Assembly (NCBI GenBank): GCA_037783545.1
Contig: JBBELK010000218.1
Location: 1,240,001-1,304,000, forward strand
Length of the DNA: 64,000 nucleotides
Direction of reading: 5' to 3'
Source of the DNA: Henricia sp. BOLD:AAB3569
Taxonomy: Eukaryota > Echinodermata > Asteroidea > Spinulosida > Echinasteridae
The notes below the pieces were generated by a model, which was given only the letters and a program-made list of their open reading frames with translations, did no database searches and had not been told where the DNA came from. Both the position numbers and the translations under genes were made by a program. Positions 1 through 8,797 of the stretch are shown here, piece by piece (the stretch's first letter is position 1; the number at the start of each line of letters is the position of its first letter).

Positions 1-180
1 ATTAAAAGTGTTATATTATAGCAATAGTACAAATACCACATGATTTTTTTTTATCTGTGAACGCTACTTTTGTGGGAGAAATTGCCAACTGAAGGTGCTT
101 TAAAAAAAGAAAGAAGTTTGCAAACGATTTTTGTACCATTCATTCAACAGGTTTTTTGAAGTATTACTACATCTTGTAGT
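1..180 (+). repeat. Family C miniature element, internal part
   Basis: The text around AAATTGCCAACTGAAGGTGC and the 'cattcattcaaca ... ttttttgaagtattactacatc' stretch match the element at 32244-32600 and, more loosely, the complete family C copy at 4703-5036. Its left end lies outside the window. No coding potential is seen. Confidence 0.6.
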
Positions 181-820
181 CGAGTCTATCACAAGTCTAT
201 CACAAGTCCAGACCCGATAAAATCACAAGTCCGTGACAAGTCCCACACAAGTCCAAAAACAAGAAGCAAAGGATGAACACGCACAAAAGTATGCCTTTGT
301 TGCATTTGAATAGCTTGCGACTTGAATGCATAGTTCCGACCTGTCAATCAAGCCGAACCCGCCGACCAATCAGAACATAGCTAACAGACGGCGCCCACAA
401 AGGTCAAAGTGATGCAATCATCACACGATTTTTTGCCCATACAGTTTGTATGTTGTATGCGCCAGTGACCAGGTGAATTTTGGTTTCAATGTCGGGCGAT
501 TCGCTGTTCAAAGGTAGGAAAGCGCATTTTTATGAATATATGTCATCCCTGCATTACTAGCCCTTCACTCAGTGTGTGCTACGGTATTATAACTGTCGAC
601 CCCAAAACATAAATACCTTTGAGTTTTCTCCAATGAATCTGTGCTTTCCATGCCCAGTCCCGTTGCTTTGTACGTTGTGTGTCGCCATTTTTTTGCCACG
701 GCTTGTGAGCGCATAGCAACAATATCTAAGGGGCGGGGTTAACTGGGCAATCTCGGAAGACCCAGGGACTTGTGGTGGTCGTGTGAAGGCTTGTGCGCGC
801 TTGTGAGGACTTGTATATGG
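181..820. repeat. Foldback-like region with CACAAGTC motifs
   Basis: The left edge carries five near-tandem copies of tCACAAGTC (181-255). The right edge (770-815) carries the complement GACTTGTG/GGCTTGTG several times. The edges are therefore inverted relative to each other, as in a foldback transposon. The interior contains no gene-like frame. No target duplication was identified. Confidence 0.4.
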
Positions 821-883
821 ACGATTTCAATGTTCGACTTCACACACCCACACATGCACAACAACTTTGGCGACTAATTCATC

Positions 884-1070
884 TAGCACGATATGTGGCA
901 GAGGGACTCCCCATACTGTCCCTATACATCAACACACTCTTTCCTTTTTGTAAATTACGCACCAACCCCAAAACTTAATTTCCTATAAAATCCTTGGATG
1001 TTTATGACACAATGGGACAACAATGGAAACAAGGGGTGGTACACTCTGTCACATATCGTACTGCACATGC
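884..1070 (+). repeat. Family I miniature element, copy 1
   Basis: Begins at TAGCACGATATGTGGCAGAG and ends at CACATATCGTACTGCAC, an imperfect inverted pair. The interior (acacactctttcc, gcaccaac, cttggatgttt, acacaatggg) recurs at about 22235-22425, 43425-43939 and 56281-56445. Short frames over it are by-products of the repeat. Confidence 0.6.
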
Positions 1071-1095
1071 CTCCGATGCATGGTTACTTCAAGTC

Positions 1096-1203
1096 ATTGC
1101 AAAATGATACGCAAATATTATTTGCGACAAAATTTGCGACAAAATTTGCGACATCGCCAAACATTTGCAAAATATATTTGCAAATGATACGATGAGCCTT
1201 TTA
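1096..1203. repeat. TTTGCGACA short-period repeat
   Basis: Three close copies of TTTGCGACAAAA are followed by gacatcgcc and a TTTGCAAATGATAC...CCTTTTAA end, which resembles the terminus of family C/D elements. The same words are arrayed more extensively at 3187-3435, so the two loci probably share an origin. Confidence 0.5.
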
Positions 1204-1233
1204 AAATATTAAAATATTAAAATATTAAAATAA
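1199..1233. repeat. (TTAAAATA)n microsatellite
   Basis: Four tandem copies of an 8-bp AT-only unit directly abut the preceding repeat end. Confidence 0.8.
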
Positions 1234-1386
1234 TACAAGAAAGTAAAATGTTCTTCGTTGCAAAGACGCAAACACCGTTAATTTGGTAAATTTTTCTTTG
1301 GTTTTCTGTAAACCGGCATGAAAAGAAATTCCCGTATAACAATTAATTTCAATTTTTGGAGTGCGCATCACAAACTCTAACACACT

Positions 1387-1520
1387 AAGCAGACGCTCTC
1401 TACCTGCAGCTGAACTATGATGCACATTGGTATACTCCCTCGGGGTTTTCCTACGAACCCAATTTTTCTCTCGGTGTTGCATAACGAGGTATAATTCAAA
1501 GAATGCAATGCTTGCTCTGA
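1387..1520 (-). repeat. tRNA-derived SINE, family Q
   Basis: Read on the minus strand, it has the leader gcaacaccgagagaaaaatt, then gggagtatacca, then a degenerate tRNA head (gcatcatagttcagctg). The same order is seen in the intact insertion at 16534-16743. The tRNA part is decayed here. Confidence 0.55.
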
Positions 1521-1539
1521 TGCTCTGCAGCACTTCCTC

Positions 1540-1872
1540 TTATACGAAAAAGACAATAGGCCATAAAATACCCCTTTGGCAAATGCTCTTGCATTGATAA
1601 GTCTAAGCTCAAAGATAACGTTTTTTTTAAAATGAACTCTAATTCAAAATAAAAACCGACTGTTTCCAAATAAAAATAAATTTCTTTACTTTATCTTATG
1701 TAACGCTGCGTTTTGTATACGCTGAGGTATACTTTGGGTTTTTACTTTTGGTATTTTAAAAGCGACATAGCACCTCTCGTTTCCTGATTGGTGGAACACA
1801 TACATGTACATACTAATGCACGTACTTCAAACCCAACTACAGTTTCGAAATGTTTCAAAGTTTTTCCCTCAC
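1540..1872. other. AT-rich stretch, nothing recognised
   Basis: AT-rich DNA between two repeats. No exon-like frame, tRNA or terminal repeat could be supported. Confidence 0.5.
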
Positions 1873-1875
1873 TTA

Positions 1876-2640
1876 TACCCCCGTCAGACCGGATTGGCGG
1901 TCCCACTACGGTTTTTGGTCAAAACAGCCATCAACGTATGACACCGCTAGGAGTTTTTCATAGTTTTCCCCCTACCCGTCACACATGTGTTTTTCTTCGC
2001 GGTGCTACTGTCGATCTGAACTGTTTGAAGACTTTTAGAACACTGAAATTGAAGCAGAAAACCGAAGCTTTTATACTTACAAAATATGCCATCAGTATAG
2101 TAGCACCGTGCAAGCACCTCAGTGCAACCTCATTGGAAACGCCATTGCCGTACAAGCACCTCGCCGGCACCGCCGTAGGAACGCAGTGGCACCGCAGTAA
2201 GATCGCCAAATTTTGTAAAATTCCTCCCTGGCTCCGCAGTGGCACCCCCATACTCGCAGTGCTCTCGTGGTAGCACCGTGGTAGCACCGCCATAACCGCA
2301 GTAGAACCGCCACGGGATCGCCGTAGGGTCGCCAGTCTACTTTTTCGGCGATTGCACGGCGGTTGTACTGCGGAGGCACGGCGGTGATGGAGGTGCTACT
2401 GCGGTCCTTGTACGGTCCCACTGCGGATTGGCCCAACCCGCGGTGGCACTGCGGAAGTTTTGAACATGTTCAAAGTTTCCGCCGTGCCACCGCGAAGGTC
2501 CGTGGTTTTGACAGTTTTCCGCGGTGCTACGGCGATCAATGGCGGAACCACGGCGGAACCACGGCGATCATGGCGGTGCCACTGCGGTTTATGCCGTACA
2601 AGCACCGCAGTGGCACCGCGCCTCCGGTGTGACGGGGGTA
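1876..2640. mobile_element. Foldback DNA element with TTA target duplication
   Basis: A 765-bp element starts TACCCCCGTCAGACCGGA and ends with the inverse of TACCCCCGTCACACCGGA. TTA stands directly outside both ends (1873-1875 and 2641-2643). The subterminal arms are packed with alternating complements of gcagtggcaccgc and gcggtgctactgcgg, giving a strong hairpin. A 3-bp TWA duplication is typical of PIF/Harbinger elements; the assignment is inference because no transposase is present. The several open frames inside, on both strands, come from the GC-rich arms. Confidence 0.7.
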
Positions 2641-2654
2641 TTACTGCAAAAAAA

Positions 2655-2935
2655 GATAATGGTATAACCACAGCGAGAATTGAACTCGGGCCCTTCTGGT
2701 TGGTAGTCATACGCTTTACCACTAGACCAACATTAAGCGACTCGCCAAAGTCTCAAATTTTCGTTCCTCTGTTCCTTTATTTAGGGCGATATAAAGAGAG
2801 TATGAATATTCATTTACAAAAATGCACCAATCAGAAGGCACAGAATCCTCTTCCTGTGCTTTGTCGTTTTTGGAGGAAAACAAAATTTAGCAGGCCGCCC
2901 TTTTATCGCTTGATGTTACAGGCCTATACTTAACA
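2655..2935 (-). repeat. Repeat family P with decayed tRNA head
   Basis: On the minus strand 2662-2735 resembles a tRNA: an A-box-like TGGTCTAGTGGTAAAGCG and a B-box-like GAGTTCAATTCTC. The acceptor and anticodon stems do not pair well, so it is not a working tRNA. The adjoining 200 bp (tatttagggcg, gaatattcat, accaatcagaag) recur at 18965-19160, so this is a dispersed tRNA-related repeat. Confidence 0.55.
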
Positions 2936-3186
2936 TGGCGGCGTACAAGGGACATCGCACAGGCATACCAAAAATATCTTTGCGATGTCGTACGTTTGTC
3001 AAATACTTTGTTGCAAACTTGGCATTTTGGCATGCGCCTAGCTATAAAGCAGGGCGTTTTGGTAAAGCTATATAGGGTCTAATTAACGCGCGTCGCTAGA
3101 AAAAGATGGGAAACTGGTTTTGAAGTCTTAATATTAGCTTCCAACGAAAAAAAATACGGTTAGGCATTATATTATAAAACAAAGAA

Positions 3187-3435
3187 ATGTACGACATCGC
3201 AAATATTTACAAAGTTATTTGCGACAAAATGTACGACATCGCAAATATATACAAAGATATTTGCGACAAAATGTGCGACATTGCAAATATTTGCAAAAGA
3301 TATTTGCGAAAAACATTGCGACGGCGCAAATATTATTTTAAAAGTTATTTGCTACAAAATTTCCGACATCGCCAACAATTTGCAAACAATATTTGCGACA
3401 TCGCAAATTATTTGCAAAGGTATTTGCGATTTCCC
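3187..3435. repeat. Tandem array of a ~42-bp TTTGCGACA unit
   Basis: Roughly five to six imperfect copies of a unit containing gcgacaaaatgtacgacatc and gcaaatatttacaaag. Flanking bases at 2978-3015 contain an inverse version (tttgcgatgtcgtacgtttg), which suggests an inverted-repeat element. The long plus-strand frame over the array is periodic and is not a gene. Confidence 0.65.
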
Positions 3436-3549
3436 TTGTACGACACGATATATATATACTGCTTCTGTATTTTATAACGTGCAAAAATATATAATTCTCG
3501 AATACAAACTGATGCACAGGTTTAATTATACAGACTGTTAAGTGTGACC

Positions 3550-4226
3550 ACATTCGATATACATATAACCAACAAATTTTAAAGTAAAAACAGTTGTGCG
3601 TTTGAACTTACTATGGGACATACAATGTATATTATTATTATATTCAGCTGTGACTACATTGCTATACAATGCAAGATATTATGTTTACATTTTTTTGGAA
3701 TAGATCAGTACATTTTGAAACGTTACTATGAAGACATTTTGTAACTTCGTTTCTAAGTAATACATCTGGGCGGCGTCTTTTGGACAGTATACAAAAGACA
3801 AACTAAATAGGAAATACTGGAGATTGCACATTAACTGTAATTGCATTTCAGTGTTCAAAATAAATATCTATATACTTCGCATTTTTACACTAAAAATGGT
3901 TTTACCTGTTGGAATCAACAGCTTAAAGAGTTATCAGCTGTAATTTCTCTCTAAATACACATGTGTTGCTTTATGATTTCCAACGAAAATATAAAGAAGC
4001 ACATAACCGCGCCGTGTGCATACTTTATGTGCACTTGGAACAAGGCTGTGCTTTTAGACACAGACCAAGAGATTCCGGGAACCAGTATATTCACTGTTGG
4101 GCGCTGTGTTCGCCGAGCGCGGACACTGACTGGCCTGGTTATGTTTGGGCTTTATCTCCGCGGCTTGGCCATCGCCGGCACGGTAACACAAGCTTTGAAC
4201 AGACCGCCAGAACTCGGCCTGTGTTC
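3550..4226. other. AT-rich spacer passing into CpG-rich DNA
   Basis: 3550-3960 is AT-rich with nothing recognised. From about 4080 the base composition becomes CpG-rich and includes an AAGATGGCCGG word (4232-4242, YY1-like). That would fit a promoter or exon neighbourhood for the candidate exon that follows. Confidence 0.35.
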
Positions 4227-4586
4227 CTAAACAAGATGGCCGGCAGAGGATCGTCTCTCAACGCATGGTGAAATATCGAATGCCAACTCGCCATCGTATT
4301 GGCTGTGATCGGCCGAGAAACTAACGCACTCCATGCTGCACGCGCTTTCTGCTCTCTTCTCGACATGCGCAGACCTGTTGATGATGACGTCACTACTCGA
4401 CCCCTGAGCGCCCTCTAGCGTGCCGTTGGCTTCGTTGGTGTCCGTGGATGTGGACAGCGGCCGCATAGCCGACGACGACCGGGAGCCAGGACGCTGGAGA
4501 CAACTGGCCGACAGAGGGCGGTTTTTCCGACCGGAAGCGGATGACGGGGTCCGTATTTCCTCCTCCAAGGGGTCAATTTCCTCATC
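4227..4586 (-). CDS. Candidate Ser-rich coding exon, function unknown
   Basis: On the minus strand a possible 3' splice site (tttgctgcag|gatgag, exon start 4586) opens a frame without stops to TAG at 4229-4227. The first ~70 residues (beginning DEEIDPLEEEIRTPSSASGR) are acidic, then rich in Ser, Arg and Pro, and read like a disordered cytoplasmic segment; codons are GC-rich, unlike the flanking AT-rich DNA. A weak donor CAG|GTCTGC lies after 4375, so the true exon could be 4375-4586, with the remaining frame intronic or regulatory. There is no ATG at its head and no recognised domain. It lies downstream of the WS/DGAT gene on the same strand and is probably part of another gene. It could still be a chance open frame in a CpG-rich stretch. 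Confidence 0.35.
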   Translation of the reverse strand, partial: DEEIDPLEEEIRTPSSASGRKNRPLSASCLQRPGSRSSSAMRPLSTSTDTNEANGTLEGAQGSSSDVIINRSAHVEKRAESACSMECVSFSADHSQYDGELAFDISPCVERRSSAGHLV

Positions 4587-4702
4587 CTGCAGCAAATTGC
4601 ATTGGACTTTTACTTCGGAAAGAAAATTATTTCTTTTTATCCAAGACAAATAATGTAGATCGTCCGAGGCCCTTTCATTTGGATGGTGGCCATCTTAGGG
4701 GG

Positions 4703-5036
4703 TTAAAGGCCCATTGTATCATTTGCAATGACCCAATTTTGTTTTTCATGAGTTGACAAGAAAACCCTTACTCAAAAGTGTTGATAGCAATTAATGGTAA
4801 CAAACACCACATGAATTTATATCCGTTCAAAATGGTATTTAATGTTAGAAATTGACAACCGAAGGTGGTTTTCTAAAAAAAGATTTTCAAGGTTTTCTGA
4901 AGCATTGATGCATTTAAGTAGCTAAAATTTCTGCAGGCTAGTTTACCAACATTCTTTTTTTAAGTTAGATATGTTACACTCTTATTCCACGAATCAGTAA
5001 AAAAATTTATCTTGCAAATGATACATAGGCCTTTAA
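4703..5036 (+). mobile_element. Family C miniature element, complete copy
   Basis: 334 bp including both TTAA. Ends are TTAAAGGCCCATTGTATCAT and the inverse of TTAAAGGCCTATGTATCATT, with the TTGCAAATGATAC word in both. The TTAA at each edge fits a TTAA target duplication (piggyBac/Kolobok type). No coding capacity. Seven partial copies occur elsewhere in the window. Confidence 0.75.
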
Positions 5037-5507
5037 GGGCTGATTACAGCTTTGCAATAACCCAAAATCCCGAATGAACAACGAAAGCCTCACTCAAGTA
5101 GTATCAATTGTCCAATGAAATGATTCATCCAGAAATTCTATCTTTGTACAAGAAAACAATAACAATTAATGTATATAAAAATGAATGTGCACACACTTTC
5201 TTTACAGGAGCGCCCTCATGTGAAAGTAACTAGGCCCCTGACTACCGCGATAGTAAGGCTCCATTGTCGATGCGGTATAAGCTTAGAACCAGACTAAATA
5301 GGACAGCGGCTTCGCACAATTTCTTGAAAGCATGTGTAAGAGTGGTAAAGTTACACATATTATACTGTATTATTCTGGGTTTTTGTAGGAGTGCGTCCCC
5401 TCTCTCCATGTTTTATCTTATCCAATATTTATGTGGTAGTGTGTCCCCCGTAATTTGCCTTCCCACATACAGGTATATAGTTTATTAGCTAGGTCACTGC
5501 TCTCTGA

Positions 5508-5781
5508 GGGCGGTCGGGTTGGCGTACGGGTTCTTTCCTCGCCTTTCACCTCTGGGGTCCCGAGTTCGAATCCGGGGATTGGGTTTGCAGTCCCTACTTG
5601 ACCGCGTGGGTTTTCCCCTGGGGCATTTCTCTGGGGGTTTTCCTCCCACTTCTAAAACTGCAACTCCTTCTTCGTCATCTCAAGTTGATAATATGGTATA
5701 GTTAAAGCTAAAAAACCGTATAGTTGATGGCACAAAGGGCCTTAGTTGCCGAAGATGCCATAAAATATACAACAACAACAA
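5508..5781 (+). mobile_element. tRNA-derived SINE, family R, intact
   Basis: Flanked by a perfect 13-bp target duplication CACTGCTCTCTGA (5495-5507 and 5782-5794). The head has a B-box-like GAGTTCGAATCC at 5562-5573, the middle the characteristic 'gggtttgcagtcc ... ccgcgtgggttttcc ... tcctcccacttctaaaactg' block, and the tail ends in (ACA)n. Head, body and short-repeat tail are the standard SINE layout. Related fragments lie at 8563, 15847, 22830, 30872 and 52965. Confidence 0.8.
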
Positions 5782-5799
5782 CACTGCTCTCTGACCACA

Positions 5800-6556
5800 A
5801 GCTCATCATTGTCTGTAGGCTAAACTCATCTTGATGGGTTTCTTTATAGTTATGTTTTTTCAATGGCTATTTTGAGGTATGACATTTTGGGGTTTATTTG
5901 TCAAACAAAAAAGGAAAATTGAAAGTGATTTTTTAAAATGTGCTGTTAAGATTTTTTTACCTTTTAAATTGAATTTCATTTTGGTTTGTGTAAAGATGAA
6001 CAGCATTAAAAAAAGAGCAAAATCTGTCCTTTCGAATTAATACTTTTTTAATACTCTCTCGTACTTTCGCTTTTACTGATACATATTTATGATTTTTTTT
6101 ACAGTATTTTTTTCGCTTCATTTGTTTAGCCTTTTTTGTATGCATTATTTATTATAGGTCTGCGTGTAACCATGGAGGATTTCCTTCCTCCATGGTGTAA
6201 CGAAGACCATCGCCAGCCGGCCATGCCATACAACTTACCGTAGTTCTTTGTTCCTAACTGAAGGTCACTTTTTAGTGAGCCTGGCAAGGGATTGCAAATA
6301 TTTATTTCCTCATTAATATTAATGAGTTCTATTATGCCTTAGCCCCTGTGTAAACATCCTCTTGCAACAGTGCCCCTTTAACGCACTCCCTAACTCCTGC
6401 GTACAGTGGCCCTGTTGAAAAAGGCCCCATTTGGCGGTGGGACTAGCGACAGAAATCTTGTCGCCTCTGCTGGACCAATCAGGACGCTTGCAGTGCATTG
6501 TAGCACGATTGCAGGCATTCAAATGTAACGCGCACAGATTGTAAACACCGTGCATG
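5800..6556. other. AT-rich spacer with one small hairpin
   Basis: No gene seen. A compact perfect hairpin occurs at 6170-6196 (CCATGGAGGA / TCCTCCATGG). The segment 6350-6550 has higher GC but no convincing splice-bounded frame. Confidence 0.45.
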
Positions 6557-6560
6557 CATG

Positions 6561-7408
6561 TGATACATGTACTCGGTAATGCGGGCCGTTGTCCGCGTCG
6601 GCGATTGGCTGCTATTTAAAGCATATTGGGGAATCCCTTCCATTACATTCGTCAGCATGCATCCCTGTTATTAATTTGAAAAACTGCGGAGTAAATAAGG
6701 TTCGTCGTTTGAAAGTTTGGTAGGAATGGGACAGTCATAAGGAACGGAACCCAATACAATTTCTGGAAAGTATAGAAATTGTTTCTTTTCGGCATAACAT
6801 GACCGAATTGATTAAATTACATCAAAATGACTCGGGCGTGAGTTGGCTCAAGACAACAGCCGGCTCGCTCCAAAGATTTGCGTGTATTTCCTCAGGGTAT
6901 TGTCACGTCGCTTTGCAGAGTAGAAATTCCCTGAGATCTCAGGATGCTGTGTAAATAGTTCATCGACTCTTTGTAAGTGTATTAAGTAAATTATGCCAGT
7001 TATAGTTTCGTATGAATAAGTGATTATTTTTAGGGATTATGACCCAAAGTTATATTTTTGTAAGTGTTCTAATAATCTTATAATGTTTAATCTCTTTTTT
7101 TTAAACATGTTCTTTTTCCTTTGCCACTGGGTTTATTTACCAGACACTGTGTTGGTTTTATAGTTGTTTTCAAATAAGTTCTAAGTCTGGGTTAATGTTT
7201 TCAAAGTTTCTTTTCATTCTTGGTCTTTAGTTTTTAATTTGAGTTTAGTTATTAATTTTTAGTTGATTGTTGGTTTGGTAAATTTTGGTTTGTTTTCTCT
7301 TCATTAAACCTTTCTTCAAAAACAGTTCGCGTCTTGTCCTAGGTCCCTGGTGTTGTTTTATTGTCTTTATTGCTGATCCCCTTGAGTGTGTCATTTTTCT
7401 GGGTCACA
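6561..7408 (+). repeat. Possible solo LTR
   Basis: Starts TGATACATG and ends GGTCACA (TG...CA), with CATG directly outside both ends (6557-6560 and 7409-7412). It contains a TATTTAAAG box near 6613 and ATTAAA near 7304, followed by a T/G-rich tail, which is the order expected in an LTR. The duplication is short and no second copy is seen in the window, so this is tentative. Confidence 0.25.
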
Positions 7409-7412
7409 CATG

Positions 7413-8078
7413 GACAAAATATTTCATCGTTTTATCGGAACGTAGACGAGGTATATTGAGTTGACTTCTACGAGGGCTAGTTTTTATCATACACATCCTT
7501 AATCACACGTGGAGACAAAGCCGTGTGTAATATTTTGTTCTCTCCAAAATACTGTATGTAATCTATTATGTAATAATTTGTCCAATCCTGTAATCCAGCA
7601 TGGCAGCAAATGTAAAGGGTTTGTACACGGAGTCTATACAAGTCATGCACCGGTGCACTTTTCTTCCGCGATAACCGGCCGGTTGAAACCTTATAGTTGA
7701 ACCATGAAGCTCCTTTTATAGCTCCATGGTTGAACTAGGTTTCTACATTTTTTTCTCGCTTGCCTCTCCCACTTATGGTTCGGTGAAAATTACATTCACA
7801 CATTAGAAAGATATATGATTTAATACCTCGTCCTCATCTTCGTCCATTGCACGTCGTCTGTATTCTCCCGGTATGCGTCGGTGCGCAAGCAGGCTGATAA
7901 GTATCTCTAACTGCACCAAATACAGGAGAAAAACGTTCATGGGATACATAATTTTAGACCACCAATTTGTTTGCGTGTATGGGACAACCACTGTGGTGGC
8001 CAATATACCACAGTTTTGTAGGCCACTCACGATTCAATTCAAGATCGAAGGGTCGGGGTAGAGGTTCTTTCCAGGGGG
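7413..8078. other. Unassigned spacer with a small palindrome
   Basis: A palindrome at about 7684-7742 (aaacctta...gaaccatgaagct / agctccatggttgaac...aggttt) is the only structure seen. No exon was supported. Confidence 0.4.
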
Positions 8079-8329
8079 CCAATTTCATAGCGCTGCTTAA
8101 CGGCTGATTTCCTGTTAACTGAGCATTATGCTATTTCATAGACATCATTAACGGTAAGCAACTGAAAACGTGGCTTAACTGCAGAGCCAAACTTTGCTTA
8201 AGATAGTGATGCAGTAATAGCCGTCTCCAAGCGCGCGCATGAAAGTTTAGTATCCCCCTTTTGCACAAAATCCAGCATTTGCACATTTTTCGATAGTCCA
8301 CATATCTCTCTAGCTGACTTATACCGCAG
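8079..8329. other. Unassigned DNA, possibly one end of a transposon
   Basis: The word gggccaatttcatagcgctgc resembles ends of common marine-invertebrate miniature elements, but a matching second end was not found. Downstream of the WS/DGAT transcript. Confidence 0.25.
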
Positions 8330-8335
8330 TTTATT
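8330..8335 (-). promoter_or_regulatory. Candidate poly(A) signal of the WS/DGAT gene
   Basis: AATAAA on the minus strand, about 460 bp past the stop codon. If used, the 3' UTR would include the (TA)n tract and a SINE fragment. Confidence 0.35.
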
Positions 8336-8562
8336 TTAAATTGCCCGTTTTAAGTCAATAAATCGCAAGCAAAAGTGCGGTTTTCGAAAATGACATTTTC
8401 GCGTTTTCTGAAACGCTTATTAGGTAGTAATGATATGCGCGTGACCCCGTGACGCAATCCTGAGAAAGAGAAGTCGACACGATTGTCAGCTCCATACGTT
8501 TACACACACACAAATCGGAAAACCGTTTCTGTTAGATGCGGTGCTTGATTCCGTGTTTTCCC

Positions 8563-8705
8563 ATAGCACACACAATTTGTGTGTGGTTCCCCCTACCTCT
8601 AAAACTGAGAATTTCTTCCTGTTCTCTCGCACTTCGTGGCCGTGCGGAAGAACCTCCCAGGTTACTATACAGGGCAACGTATTGTGTCAGCTTATCTCAG
8701 CAACA
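8563..8705 (+). repeat. SINE family R-related fragment
   Basis: The block ttccccctacctctaaaact, ctgttctctcgcacttcgtg and gccgtgcggaagaacctccc matches, in inverse orientation, 30872-30965. It lies in the putative 3' UTR of the WS/DGAT gene. Confidence 0.6.
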
Positions 8706-8717
8706 AGAGTCCTTTTG

Positions 8718-8719
<2 letters not shown>

Positions 8720-8753
<34 letters not shown>
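8720..8753. repeat. (TA)n microsatellite
   Basis: About 17 uninterrupted TA units, 45 bp beyond the WS/DGAT stop codon. Confidence 0.95.
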
Positions 8754-8755
<2 letters not shown>

Positions 8756-8797
8756 TCATGCGAATGAAGAGGGTAGATTTTTGTGTCCAGTTTTGGC

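Noticed and set aside
2662-2735. Functional tRNA gene on the minus strand
   Set aside because: Acceptor and anticodon stems do not pair; it belongs to a dispersed repeat.
1979-2933. Several overlapping frames on both strands
   Set aside because: All lie in the GC-rich arms of the foldback element at 1876-2640 or its flank; mutually overlapping and without domains.
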